A stretch of 64,000 nucleotides of DNA from Zeugodacus cucurbitae (GCF_028554725.1 NC_071671.1:50862001-50926000); one strand, 5' to 3'; shown: positions 12,101-27,100, counted from the stretch's first letter. The notes: a model not told the origin generated them from the sequence alone. Numbers and translations are program-made.

Positions 12101-15100
12101 TCTGTCTGTCTGTCTGTCTGTCTGTATGTTTGTATGTATTGAGTTATGCATAATAAAAATTACCGCCTTGGCATTTGGCATAGAGTTTTTTCTTAATAAA
12201 TGATCCATCATTTTAGGGGGACAGATAACAAATGCAGTAATGACTTTAAGAAAGGTTCGTTAATTTTCTCACCGTTTTTTATACATTTTGTCATGTTCTG
12301 CGACTAGTTTTTTGTTTACAATTTAATTTACTTGCCAATTGTATGTACATACATATGTATGTATGTTGAGTATGTATGTGATAAGTAAGTGGCCATGTCA
12401 GCCACTGTGCGCTGTCTGTCTGTCTGTCCGTCTGTCCGTATGTACGAATGACAAGATTGAAGTAGGCATTTTAAGGTAATTTGTTAATAGGGGTTATTTT
12501 TAATGGCATTGTTAAATGACATCCAGCTGCTTAATGAAGTTGTTCAGAAGGCGTACAATGGCATATTGGCTAGCTATGTACATATATGCACAAACACACA
12601 CACACACATACATACATATATGTAAATGCATATTTAAGTAATTTTATGCTTATCTGTCAGCTACTTTTGCATACATATTTACAATGTACTATGTACATAC
12701 AAATTTACAATTATACATATGCATATGCGTGTATTTACATAGGTGTGCACATAATTGTTGTGTATTTGCGAAAATATGATGTGAATTCCATTAAAGTGTG
12801 GTGTTTCGGTGTTGACCCGTGACCTTATTTGGATAAAAGTAGCCAAGGTATGCACATACATACATACATACATACATACATACATACATACATACATACC
12901 TATAGATATGTATGTCTATATGGGCCTAAATATTTATGTGGGTGTTGCTACTAGTTTAATGTTCGAATTCATGTGGAAAAGTTCACTTCTAAAACTTATT
13001 AATTTGGTATTTTGATCTTTGCCAGGTATTTGACCGGCCTTCTGCCGCGATATGTGTTGTGATGATCTGACAAATGGAGGGTTTTACATATTTAAGTAGC
13101 TTTTAAATTACCGTTATGTTTATAAAGACAGTGTTCTCATGTCAAAAACTCACTTGAATCCTTGATAAGCGATTTTTATTTTATTAAAAAATTTTGTTTA
13201 AATAATGACTGTATTTTTATTAAGTAGAGTGCCTTATGTATTAAGTTAAGCAACTGTAATCTATATTAGTCGACTTAAGAACTTTGTAATAGATTTCAAG
13301 CGCTTTGTAGAATCATATCGATCCGTTAGGAGTATTCGTGTGCCACAAAAGACAGTCGAAGCTGTCTAAGTGTGATTCTAGTTGTGGAGATCTACCTCTT
13401 GATCTAACCTAACCTAAGTAGAACTAAACTGTATAAAATTACAATTTGTTAGAAATTCTAGTACCCTAATCTCAATGTTTTTATGGTAACAAATCAACTG
13501 AATAAGTTCTGAGGTAGTGCACGGCCCGCTCACTGGCCGGGAATAATGCTAATAATGAATATCACAACCACTGATCACTTCGGAGGGTATTTTTCAATAT
13601 TCTCTCAAAAGTCGAACGATTTTCAAATTTTTAAGAGGCTGTGGATGATACGTAGTTTTATAAAAGTTAACCAAAGACCCATGAGAAGCAACTGTATTGA
13701 ATGAGTTCTATACGTGGGCCAACAAGATTTGATATGCGGTTTAAAAGACACACATATCTTGTCAACGTTAGTATAGGTTAGAGGAACTTAGTGGTTATCT
13801 TTGATCAGAGATAAGACGTATACAGTATCAAAAATGTCCGTTGTGATTCGAAAGAAATCAATGTTTTGGCGAAACATTCTAAGCTATAGCCATTGGATAG
13901 CTAAAGGAATAGGAGCCACGTTGCTTCAATCGTAGTCTCCCAAATATAATAGAGTAAACAAGCAGCTTCTGAAATGTTTTGGCGTTATGTATCCAGTCAT
14001 CACTCAGAACAACAACTATTTGCCGATCACTGACCTTATGAAAAGCCCCGCTGTCCGAGTATAGATCACAAAAGGGTGTCTTTCATTACAAAAATATAAA
14101 TCTTCAGTGCCGATGTTGAAAATAGTTGAACTTTTATCAAGAATTTTAAAAGATTGTAGGAAACAATAAGAAAATAAAAAAAGAATTTTCTTATTCACGA
14201 CACTTAGAACTTAAGTATCCTTCTCGGTCACTCTAACTGCTTTAAAATATCGAACTTCTCAAGGAAACAAAAATTAGAGAAAACGGTTTTATCCATAGTC
14301 ATAAGCTGATCGTTTTTTAACTCTTGCTTATCTAACAACGCAAATGATGTTCAGTTATCTAGTTTAAATTGAGTCCACTTGCTTTGCCATACTTATTACG
14401 CATTATTAATCGCTTACAACAGTACCACGCAGCTTTATTCACTGCATTGCAACAATTCTTAAAGAAGCTCTGTTGTAACACGCTACAAAGGTCACGCTTT
14501 CAAAATGCGTAACAAAGTAAACTTAACCAAAGCACCACAGCGCACCACAGCTTTAGTCTTACAATAAAATGTTATATTTATTATAAATATAATTGCCATG
14601 TTATGCGGCCTATGACGGAAAACTATGAAGAAACAAAAAAAAAAATGCTTTGCTACCATGCTGTGCCATGCTATTATGGCATGCATGTAGACACAGATGT
14701 CTACGAACTGCAGATCATTGGACTAATTGTTTAAACTTTAAACTGATGAGCGATCATTATGCGGCCGTGCGCTGCGTGACTTCCTAATGACTCTTATAAA
14801 AACCGATTCTTTTCAACTAGTATGCCATATTTAACACTGAATTTTTTTCTGTTTGTTCACGCTTTTGTTTTGGACTTTTATTGTTGTTGTGGTTTTTTAC
14901 TTAATTTACTTGTGCGTTGGCGCCATCAATGTAGCAGCAGCGAGTTTTGAAGATCGCACTTACAAACACACATACAGACATACATAGGTACATATGCAGG
15001 TGCATGTGTGTGTATATCCACTGACTAAGGCAAGAAACGACCTAGACCTTGAGTTATGACGTCGTTTATTAGACTGTTGTAGTCGCATGTTGGTTTCTAT

Positions 15101-18100
15101 TAAGAAAAAAACTGTTTATTAGCTTCAGTTTTAGTAACACGGCTTAGTCGGTATGGTTGCTTTACTTGACGCTTGAAGACAAAGTAAGTCAGAATGACGA
15201 TGAACGAAACGCATGAATTTGCATTATTTATACATATGTATGTACATAGGTTTGTATGTTTATATTATAGCTACTGTTGCTGCTGATGGCTTGTGAATGA
15301 TGTAACGAAAATCTCTTACAAATCTTAATTACATACAAATACACCTGTTGCATGTTTGGTATATAAAAATACATACCAACATATATACAGATACACATAT
15401 TTATTACTGTACTTAGTGCAAAACACAGCGATTTGCATAACCATTGTTGCCTGATGTCGCATATCAAAAGCAGCAATCCAAATTGATGAGTACTTAAAGC
15501 AGTCAAGTTATAACTCATTTGTTATTGCTATTGTTGTTGGTTATAAAAAAAAAATAATGTTATAAAAAATCCATTTTAGCATTACTTTGCTTATGCGGAA
15601 GTAACAAAGAGTTGAAACTGGAAAACTTTTTCGTGTCAATTGTGTGGCACTCTTCGATTTCTATAGAATAATTTTCTTTTGTTAAACGCGGGCAAATTGG
15701 AGTTGAGAGTTGTGTTCTATCAGCTGGCAACACGTCTGTGCAACTTTTATTTGTATTGTCTTTTTATTGAGGAATACTATATATCTTTACTATATATAAA
15801 TCTGTTTTAGCATAATAGTCGCGTTTATGTATTCTATTGTCTGTCCGTACTGTCGTCAATAGAATGATTTAGCACCCAAACCAGAGTTATCGTCTTCTAA
15901 AATCTATTATTTTATTTTGTGACACGTTTTTAGAACACCATATTTCTTTCTTAAGGGTAGTATAGCTTTGTGGAATTATACGTTTTTTCGTAACGGAACA
16001 AATATAGAATAATTAACATAGACCTATAAAAAAGTGAAGTTATTTTTATAGATTAATCAATCTGGTAAAAACCGAATTCTTTCTAAAATCCGTATTCTTC
16101 CAAAGATTGATGCAATTTTCGAAGACTTCAACATGGCCAATAGGTGTCTAAATATTTCCATCATTTCCTTTTTGCTACAAAAACAATATCGGAGCAACTT
16201 TTATCCTATCAAACGAAAAATAGTGGCAAGAAGCCATATCAGTTGGTTGATGGTATTTGTATCATTTGTGTCCATAAAATCTCGGATAATGCTGATATTA
16301 TCCAAGCCATTCGGTCGAATTTTTATCGAATATTTCGGGCAAAGAGCAAATGATAATATAATGACAGGTCGTGCAGACATAAATAATATCAATAGAAAGA
16401 GACCGAGAGAGAGAAAGCTACTGATCGGCTACAAAACTACTGACTATAAAGTCAAAAACATCGTCTATCTCGGATAAAAATGTAAAATCAGGAGAAAATG
16501 AGTTATTGACTAGTTATTGTAGTAATTATACGTAGAATATAGATACATGTTACCCGAGGAAAGAGAAAAAATTAAAATTTATCCAAAATTGGTGTTTTGA
16601 GGTTTTGGTTCTATATCTCTAATATACGCCAGATACACATAAATTCTTTACTTTTCGATAACGGATCGAACTTGTCACTTACTAACCATATAATTTATGA
16701 AAATATATAGAAAGGTCGGTCGGCATGCACTATATATATATATGCAAATATGTAGTTTCCTTTCATTTTCATCAAGTTTTTATGCTCATAAAACTAGCTT
16801 AATACTACAGCACTAATATAACAAATTATCACCAGCAATAAATTCTATTCTCTCCCTAGATGGATTATCTCGATTTTAGCGCCTTTTATTTAACATAAAT
16901 AAATAATAAAAGAAGCGAAGCCGGTTTTCATTTCTTTATAATAGAAAATACCTGATATGATTTGTTATCTAATATGTAGTGGAGATACGTGACAGTTGTT
17001 AGCTAATAAATGGTAGCAACAGAATATTTAAGTGGCAAATGAAAATATGCCCTATGGCAAATAACAACAAGCACAATGCGAAACAAGTTCTTCTTTTATT
17101 TAGAATAGGATTCCATTGTAGTCACTCTTACATTTGATGAAGATGAAAGAAGTGAACGGGCTCGATTTGAAGCCGGTATTTAGCTGGTAAAAAATACGTT
17201 CCCGCCGTTATGGAGATTTTTGTTGAGGAAATTGATAAAATTTGAATGAATAATGAGACTCATATGTTACTTGTAGTGGCTGCTTTCAAGCAGGTCTTAG
17301 AAGGGCAGTTTAAAATATTTTGATTTTTTTTCTTTATTTATGTTTATTTTATTTTAGAACACATGGCCTGTTAAACTACAGGCTTTACTGTATTGGTTAT
17401 GAAACATATGTAGAAAGTCGATTTAAATAAGAAATTTTTTCTTTCATTCCTCAAGAGAAAGGACATTTTAGCATACAATGAAGGTATAAAGGCAAAGGCC
17501 TATGTATATTGGATGACAATCAAACAAAAATATACTTGACCAAGAAAAATGTTTATTGATCTACATACATATATATATAAAAATGAAACCCTTTTTCCGT
17601 TGTCACGACATAGCATGAAAACGGCAGGACCGATTTCACTGTTTCTTTTTTGTGTGTATTCCAGGAAGCTTGAGGATGGTTCTTACGGAGAGAAAAATTT
17701 AAAAAAATTGCTTGAAAAAGTCTAAAATTCACATTTTTCTAAACTCTCATACAAACAATTTATAATCTATAGATATACAAACGAATTGCTGTTCGTTAGT
17801 CTCGCAAAAAGTCGAGAACTGCCACACCAATCTGGCTAATTTTAGTCTTGAAATATTCGAGCATGGCCAAGAAAGGTTTAGAAAGTAAGTAAATATAGAA
17901 AAATTGCGCGGAAGATTGCAATAACAGAACTTTATATGAGTTGACAACAAAATTAAAAAAAAAAAATAGAAAACAAAAAATAATAATCTTTTGAAGGTAG
18001 TCATTGTTGCTTTGTTAAAATATTTTTGTCATTGTTCAATTGTATAAGGTTGGGTCGATAGCCCAAAACAATTTGTAACAAGTAAGGCTAAGTTTGGGTG

Positions 18101-21100
18101 CAACTGACTATACTCTCGGAATTTATTGATGTAATTTTATTAAGATATAACACTCAATACTGACCCATATATTCATAAAGAAGAATAGAACAACGAAAAT
18201 CATCATATATTGTATATGAGGACCGTAGTAATTCCTGAACCGATTTTATTCATTTTCACCATCAAAGCATAACGGGAATAGGGGCAACTTGGCAACCTGT
18301 TAGTAGGCACACAAACTGTACATTCGGCATAGAAATTACTACTAAAATGCAAATAATCGCCAAAAATAGCGCTATAGCGAAAATTTTCTAGATATGCAAG
18401 TTGATAATTTGGGAAGTGCGGCGCATAAAAAATCGCTTATTTATACATACAAGTGTTTTTGCAACAAGATCAAACTGCGATTGTAGAAGGAGTTGCTAGA
18501 TATTGGAATTGGTAAGCTCACAGTTGACACCTCGATGGATTAATAACATTTCAAACACATTTCTGTCTCTTCTGTCTCTTTCCGGACATAAAACAACAAT
18601 ATAATACCCACAATTGGCTGAGTGAACGACCAATATTGGTAGCAAAAAACAAAGATGTCGTCGATGTCAATGCGACAATTTAGAATTTCGTTACAGGAGA
18701 ACTGACACAGATACAAATTAGGATGATGTAGCCAGCTATCCCAAAGGATTTTTATAATCATTGGAATTGTCTGGATTATCACCACAGTTGTCATCATGCT
18801 GCCTAACATAAATCAACCTCGACTTTGTAATGAACTTTGTGTCGTCATCGAAGCCAAGATTGATTGTATATCTTAGCCACAAAACGTGTGGCCGGGTCTG
18901 CTAGTTATTAATAGATTCTCAATCATACAATCAATACCTAGCATACTTTCTTTCTTTCCGCCAAAGTCGAAAAGCTCGATTTCTGAAGATTATTCAATCA
19001 TTACTGTTAATATCTCTCTTGAAGTGGTGTTTTTTATTATTATTTTCCAAGAATATTCTACATTAATGATTAGTCCACGCTAGACTTGTGCTTGTAGAGA
19101 ATTTCGAAGGTTTGTTAGAGGTTAAATGGTCAGAAAAAAGTTGGACCTAAACTCAAACACTTGAAACCACCAAAATGAAATACTGGCAACCGGCACAAGC
19201 ATTACTGAGACGAGAATAAGTGGCATTCTGCATTGAAGAATCTTAAAAGTATTTCCACAAACAAGCTGATACTCGTCGATAATTACATTTGTGTGTAAAA
19301 AAATAACATGCTCTGTTGCACAAATAAGCTCGTCAATGTAATGGAAATGTAAATAATGTTATTGTGGCATTGGCAAGTGCGAGTGGACATGGATAAATAT
19401 TTGTGTGTGGCACACAGCTGACCAACACCAACTATGCCACAAGCTGGACTTGCACACACACACAAGCAAAATGCATACATACATACATATGTAAGCGTAA
19501 GCACACGGGTGTGGGCTGTCAAAGTCGTCGGTAATGCTTTCAGCCTGGCACTCGACATCATTGCTTTCAACGACCTTGCCGCGCATTTTTCGCATATTTC
19601 ATTAACCTGCATAGTATGTGCAATGCAATGCTTTCCACACAAATGTACTCGTATGTATGTTTGTAGGTTGCTTCTTGTTGGCGCTGACTCTAAAGCAGTT
19701 GCGCACGACATGCCGATCGTTGGCTTGTCGAACGGGCTATACATTGTCGAAATTCTTCAGTAATTTGGAATTTAACCCGCTTCACACTTTTCACACACAG
19801 GTCACCCGTCTGGATGGACTGATGATTTCCAATAAAACTGGATCGCCTTAATATCCAACACCACCGCAAGCATCCTGGCGATATAAATTGGTTGTTTTTT
19901 TACTTTGTTGTTTTTGTTAAATTTACTCACAAACTCTCTTTTGCTTTTGTTATTATGTTGCTATGCCTCACAACGGGAGAAAATGATGAAAACATTACTT
20001 CACTTCACTATATATATGTATATTTACTTGTATATATGTATGTATGTTTTAAAATAAAAAAAAAAACAACAACAACAACAACATTTTAACAACCGCTTGG
20101 CCAGTGATGAAGGTATCAAAGTATTCATCAACCTCATTTAATATATCATGGCGTCAATGACTGCATAACTAAGAAAGCGCGCAGTCGCAAAGTTCGCAAA
20201 GCAATTGTTGCAAGCAGCAGCACAGTTGCTTGCTGCAATTACAAGTATTAGCACACTGGCACATATATATGTATGTATATACATATAGGTAAATACATAT
20301 ATGTATATAGGTGTAAGCACTTTAGTATATATATACATATATATATATATATCTTGCAGCTTTTGCATGGCGTATATTGGTCATTAAAGTACGAATGCAC
20401 TTAGCAGCATGCAACAGTAACAACAACAACAACAAGTGCAATCGGTATAACCGGAAAAGCGCAAAAAACTCTCCATAGCAAAGGGCTGGCGAAATTATGC
20501 AACCAAATATACGAGCAGCAGCAGTAAAGTAATGCGAGAAGACGATTTTAAGCGCAGAGTTGCACTGACTTACTTACGCTGCGCATTTGTACATACGTAC
20601 ATTCATATACATATGTATATGGTTGTAAGCGAAGAGGAGCGTCCACTACGGCCACTGCAGTTGTGCTATTGGGTTACGGCAGCAGCAAAAAGGTAGCGTT
20701 TACAACAGTTGCTGCTACATATATCAGCAGTAAGGGCATATTTATGTGCAATATAAACAAATTTATTTCAACTATACATACATATGTACATACGTACATA
20801 TAATGGTACTTATTTACTGTTTTAGTATATGTGTGTCTGTGTGTCAAAAGCAAAACAAAATTATTTTCGCGAGTTGCTCATTCAATAAGTCGATTTGCAT
20901 ATGCAAAAATCATCGTGAATTTCATGAATATTTTGTTTTGAAGTGGTTTGGCTTTGAAACTGTTTAATATTTATATATGTACTCAAATCTACATATATAC
21001 AAATATTTTGTTTACTTTGACTAAAATTCCAAAAATAAAAAATAAAAAAAATATCTGAAAATTCTATACTTTTAATGGCGAATTGAGCTTGACCGAGCAT

Positions 21101-24100
21101 GCCATAGACTGTTCTTTCAAGTTCCAATAATACAAATTCACCTTATTAGACTAGACGAAATAAGACGAATCGCCCTATATATCACGACACTCATTTGGGT
21201 CTGAAATATGACAGATACATATATCTACAAATCCTACGAACACTAGCAGCAACGTTTTTGCTTCAATTTTCGATTGTAATCATTATTGTCCCTCTTATAT
21301 ACATAATAGCGCTCTTCACCCCAAATCACTCCAAAAAAAATTTCACAAAATTATATTATACATTTATAAATATTCTAAAATCCTCATTCAAAAACTCACC
21401 TTGCTCTTCTGAATGTAATCGGCCGAATCGATTTCACCGTTATTGCAATAACGTGTTGACACACAGTCGTAATTATTGGCGCAAACGTCATATGGACGTT
21501 CGGTTGTTGTTGTTGTTGTTGGTGGTGGTGGACGGTATATGCAGCAGGTATGTGTTGTTGGTTTGCAGTTCTAGAAAGGAAAAATATAAAATAATTTATT
21601 TAATCAAATATAATAATAATTTTAATAGTTAAATTAAATTAAATTAAATTAAAATAAATAAATAAAATAAAATAAAATAAAATAAAATAAAACAAAATAA
21701 AATAAAATAAAATAAAATAAAATAAAATAAATTAAAATAAAATAAAATAAAATAAAATAAAATAAAATAAAATAAAATAAAATAAAATAAAATAAATTAA
21801 AATAAAATAAAATAAAATAAATTAAAATAAAATAAAATAAAATAAATTAAAATAAAATAAAATAAAATAAAATAAAATAAATTAAAATAAAATAAAATAA
21901 AATAAAATAAATTAAAATAAAATAAAATAAAATAAAATAAAATAAAATAAAATAAAATAAATTAAAATAAAATAAAATAAAATAAAATAAATTAAAATAA
22001 ATTAAAATAAATTAAAATAAAATAAAATAAAATAAAATAAAATTATATTAAATTAAATTAAATTAATTAATCATTTGATCTATGTGTAAATATAAGAGAA
22101 GGTTGTTTAATGTTGAGTTGGACCGATTTGAATAGGATTAGAAAAAGTTTTTTTACAATTAATTTATTTTTAGTATCTAAAAACTTGTTTAAAGGTTTTA
22201 ATTATAAAGAAAAAAAATTAAATCAGAGTTGCCAACTTTTACAAAATGCAATTTCAACTTTTGTAAGCTGAATTATATGGGTGTCTTTAGTATAAACATT
22301 GGATGTCAAACAAAGGATTTTTAGCTCAAAAACATTTTAAAAATATTCGCCAAAATAAGGTTGTCCCCAAATAAAGTATAAAAAAATTTATTGGATGCTT
22401 AAATCGAAAAATCAGGAAATATTAACTCAACCGATATTAAAAATGAAACCGAAGCATATTGAAATAATAATAATTACACAAGCAAAAATATCATTGAAAG
22501 AAAAAATGAAATGAACAATTATGTTTAAAAACCATAAAACTCGTAATCTCGCACTTTTATGTGGTGTCTCAAAACTAATTATGAATGCTTATTAAAAACT
22601 AATTTATATTGGCATAAGGTTGTTAAATTGATGACACATTTTCCTTGAACAAGCAATCTACATTAAATTGCACAACGCAAACGATTTCACAAGCCGAAAA
22701 TACAGCAGCGAAACAGAAGCAACGGATTTAAACGCTGATTAACATACAAAATCGGTATTAATCATCTTAAACTTTTGACATTATAGGAAATTAATTAATG
22801 TAATTACTTTTTAATCAGGTGTGAATACGATTTGCAACAGCGTTGCATTATATAACTTTTTTATTATAATATTTGATTAAAAAGGGGGCAACACTGTGTG
22901 AAAGTAGAATAAATTAATATTTTGGTGTTGCTTTGATTATTGGGAAGCAGCTGTCTTCGATTCGCCCGACTTTGGAGTATGATGAATCGGACAAAAAACT
23001 GGTATAAATGCAATTAAATGGTATAAAGCTGAAATAATAATTGATTATGCTGTTTTCAGGCGGAATCTCCATACTCTCTTGAGTTAAATTCAACTTGGTA
23101 ACTTTATTTACAAAGAGGTCAGAAAGAGGTTGCTTATGATTGAGCAAAGTAAACATAGAGAAGTTTATATGAACAACAAGTAAGGAAGGGCTAAGTTCGG
23201 GTGTAACCGAACATTTTATACTCTCGCAATTTATTGATGTAATTTTATAAAGACAACACAATTCGACCCATATATTGGGCATAAAGTTCAATAGAATAAC
23301 GAAAATCATCATAAATAGTATATGGGGACTGAGGTAATTCCTAAACCGATTTCACTCGTTTTCACCACCAAGATACAACGTATCGAAGACTATACGCTCA
23401 CTTAATTTAATATTACTTATAATTAGGTATATGGGATCTGGGGGAAGTTATGACCCAATTTTTACCATTTCAGGTACAGAGAGAAACTGTTATAAGAAAA
23501 AAATTCAGAGGGAATGAATTACATTAAAATATCTGAGGGATTTACCTATATTTTCGGTGAAAAATTAACCTTAGGCACTGAGTTCTTCATGTTTGATATC
23601 AGGGGCCTTGAAAAGTCTTGGTTCGATTTTGACAATTTTTCCACAAGTGATGTCACAGCTCAAATACAGTATTTGTGTAAAGTTTTATTCCGCTAGCTTC
23701 ATTGGTTCCTTTTGAATACATTATAAAGTGAACGAATCAGATGGAATTCAAAATTGGGTTATATGGGAAGTAGACGTAGTTGTGAACCGATTTCGCCCAT
23801 ATTCCACCCGTGTCATCAGGGTGTCAAGAAAGTGTTATGTACCGAATTTCATTGAAATCGGTCGAATAGTTCTTGAGATATGGTTTTTGACCCATAAGTG
23901 GGCAACGCCACGCCCATTTTCCATTTTGTAAAAAAATCTCAGTGCAGCTTTCTTCTGCCTTTTCTTATGTAAAATTTGGTGTTTCTGACGTTTTTCGTTA
24001 GGGAGTTAACCCACTTTTAGTAATTTTCAACCTAACCTTTGTATGGGAGGTGGGCGTGGTTATTATCCGATTTCTTTCATTTTTGGACTGTATAAGGAAA

Positions 24101-27100
24101 TGGCTAAAAGAAACGACTGCAGAAAGTTTGGCTTATATAGCTTTATTGGTTTGCGAGTTATATACAAAAAACCTATTTGGGGGCGGGGTCACGCCCACTT
24201 TTCCAAAAAAATTACATCCAAATGTGCCCCTCCCTAATGGGATCCTATGTTCCAAATTTCATTTTCATAACTTTATTTATGGCTTAGTTATGACACTGTA
24301 TAGGTTTTCGGTTTCCTCCATTTTGTGGGCGTGGCAGTGGACCGATTTTGCCCATTTTCGAAAGAAACCTCCTCAGGGTGCCAAGGAACATGTGTTCCAA
24401 GTTTCATTAAGATATCTTAATTTTTACTCAAGTTATCGCTTGCACGGACAGACGGACAGACGGACGGACAGACATCCGGATTTCAAATCTACTCGTCATC
24501 CTGATCATTTATGTATATATAACCCCATATCTAACTCTTATATTTCTTGGTGACACAAACAACCGTTATGTGAACAAAACTATGATACTCTGTGCAACAG
24601 GTTGCGAGAGTATAAAAATTGAAAATTATTTAGAACATATATACATACATATATAATAATAATATATAGTATAATATGCTCACATTAAAAATATGGACTT
24701 TTTAAGAAAAAAATACATTATCTTACTTAATTTATTTAGTAACTAATAAATTGCTCTGGGGGTCACAGGCGTTCTAATGGCTTAAAATAATGAAAATGTG
24801 CGGAAATTTTATAGCCTTGCCACCGTGTTGGCAAAAATTCAAAAACAATTATTTTTGTTCATTGTCGTCCGGTGAATTTAGTTAAACTCATAAGCACGTA
24901 AGCACTTAAGTATGTATGTATGTATGTAAGTAAGCGTCTTTTAAAAGTACAAAAATACTTGAAAACACATGATAGCTTCTTATTTTCTTGCAGTCACTTG
25001 AAAAATAAAAGTTTCCAGTGAAGTAATTTACTAGTTTTGATTATGAAATATTTACACGCCGGACATACATAGTAATATATATATGTATATAGCTTCATAA
25101 CTTTGCAAAATTTGTAGACAATTGTTTTTGTATAATTAACGATTGGAGTTTGAAGTACCGGCTATCTTGAAAAAAACGAATATTAAACATATGTATATAC
25201 ATATATACACTCACAAGCTTACATTGTAGAGAAAAATATTTGCGAGGAAGCTTAAAGCAATTGCCAAAACTAATAGAAACATATGAAATTGCTTGCTAAA
25301 AACACAATTCTCTATTGTCACGCGATTTAACGGTTATTCTTAGCCTCAATAGATTAACAAAAGAGTAGAGAAACTAAGAAAAGAAGTTTATAGTTCTATA
25401 GTAAAATAATTTCCTTTCATCAATCTTCTTACTCTACTTATATCCCCATCCTTCACATAATTAACAACCGTTCTATGCACAACTCCATAACACCCTGTTT
25501 ACCAAATACAGCCATGAGGCATAAAAATCGCTCTTATTGATTCTTTATCCAACGTTTCGAGGTCTCCAACACAAAAATGGCATTTAGTTATTACTCCGGC
25601 ATTTAGTTCTTTGTTTTTATACAGACATATTTGTATATACACAAATTACCGCTGTCAGAAATGTTGCTCAAGCATTTGCATCTGCATAGTAGTTGCAACG
25701 TGCAAGACATCAAGACATTTGGCAAACTATTGCTAAGCATTTAGAATTGCATGGAAATAAATTTATTATAAATTATATGTGCATTAGGGTGGGACGTCTG
25801 GGAAATGTACGATATTATCGTAGAATTAAGAAGCTGGGTGCACGGACGGTTTTTGTTACTTAGTTACGCATACATAACAGTCTTTGATTCATACTATCTA
25901 TTTTAGAGCTCTCTACTACTGTAAAAACTCATTTCAAGCAAACTATAGAGTTGAATCCAATAGTATTCTCTTCTATTAAAGTGGTATAACAGTTTGCTAT
26001 TCAATTGGTATTTGATTTCTACCAGTAGCTTGTTCGATTAACCACTCTCTGACAAATCAAATCATAGCTGATATATACAGTTCTTGTATTATAGTTAACT
26101 TAAAATATTTTTTTTTTGTTATGTGCTAAAATTTAATGGATTCGTTAAAACATATAATAAATTGACTTAATTTCGAATTAATTGGTTTAATTAACGAGTA
26201 TTTTCAGTAATACCACACACATCCAGGAATTAAAAAAAAAAAAATAATTTTTCTTCAGTCCGCCTTAATGTACAAATTTATGTCTGTCTATACAAATTCA
26301 TATATCCTATTTCAAATAAGTGGTTGCATGAATTTTTCTAACCTAACCCAGCAGTAAAAAGAACTAAGATGAAACGACCTAACAACTGGTATAAAAGATA
26401 AACTCAATTGGTGAGCCCACTAACTTTCTTCCTTAGAAATCATTTGTATATTATATTTGGAAGGTTACTATGAAATTTTAAATGTCCCATTTTGGTCAGT
26501 TATACCAGTCATAGACTAGTTAATTACAAAATAAGATAGAACACCAGATGTTACTTATCATATTTTGGTCAGAAATATACCGGTCTTAGCCTAATTTATT
26601 ATTAGATAACGATTTGTTTAATTATTAGATCAAAACAATTCTTGATTTAGAAATACATCGAAAAGTTTGTTATACCAGTTAATACTAGTTTTTTTCCGAC
26701 CAGTGACTTTTCAATATTAATCTTAGTCAAGATATCCATGCTTCGTTTTAAAGTCTTCCACTGCCGAGTCACATGCAGAGGAAGATACGATAAAAAAGAA
26801 TATTTTATAACTGGTGTAAGACTACTTTCCTTCAGACTACTAGTTCAAATTAAATTCAAAAATTATAGTTTCAAACTAGTTCGTTCTAGTTTAGACAGTA
26901 AGTACCAGTTGTCAACTAGTTTTTTTTTTCCTTTACGCCCATGGTTTCTCTGCGTGGAAACAACAGACGCTAACAAAGATGTGTATAGCACGCTACTATT
27001 TGTGCATCTACATATTTGACAAGTTATGTAAATAAGTTACCACAATCGCATTGACCCCAGAAAACTATTTTGTACACACAGCAATTTTGACCAGAAACGA

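Larger units (their letters stand above)
17560..18904 (+). mobile_element. Helitron, degenerate, with helicase remnant
   Basis: The 5' end reads A/TCTACATACATATAT, giving the required TC start after A. It runs on as ATAAAAATGAAACCC and GTTGTCACGACATAGC, a usual insect Helitron opening. The 3' end has a hairpin at 18876-18892 (GCCACA, AAACG loop, TGTGGC), 8 nt of spacer and CTAG (18901-18904), then T, the classic Helitron terminus. The 1345-bp length and the lack of a Rep region show an internally deleted copy. A family B piece is nested at about 18068-18265. Confidence 0.75.
10990..21399 (-). other. scaf intron, 10.4 kb, between coding exons 2 and 3
   Basis: No nested gene is supported. It contains two family C repeats (11.57-11.81 kb), CTGT and CATA microsatellites, a Helitron (17.56-18.90 kb) and many TACATA/TATATG runs at 20.2-20.8 kb. 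The unassigned stretch at 13.0-17.5 kb has only short frames with no domain. Confidence 0.6.

Noticed and set aside
13396..13416. CTAACCTAACC, resembling the insect telomere repeat
   Set aside because: Only two units, and flies have lost TTAGG telomeres; chance is sufficient.
16133..16477. 114-codon open frame on +
   Set aside because: No domain, ordinary AT-rich composition, and overlapping frames of similar length on both strands.
19283..19763. Overlapping frames of 153 and 109 codons on opposite strands
   Set aside because: No domain; rich in CACACA and CATACA words, in the middle of the scaf intron.
24043..24553. Frame of 167 codons inside family B
   Set aside because: It runs through repeat modules and the CGGA microsatellite; other copies of the family do not keep the frame.
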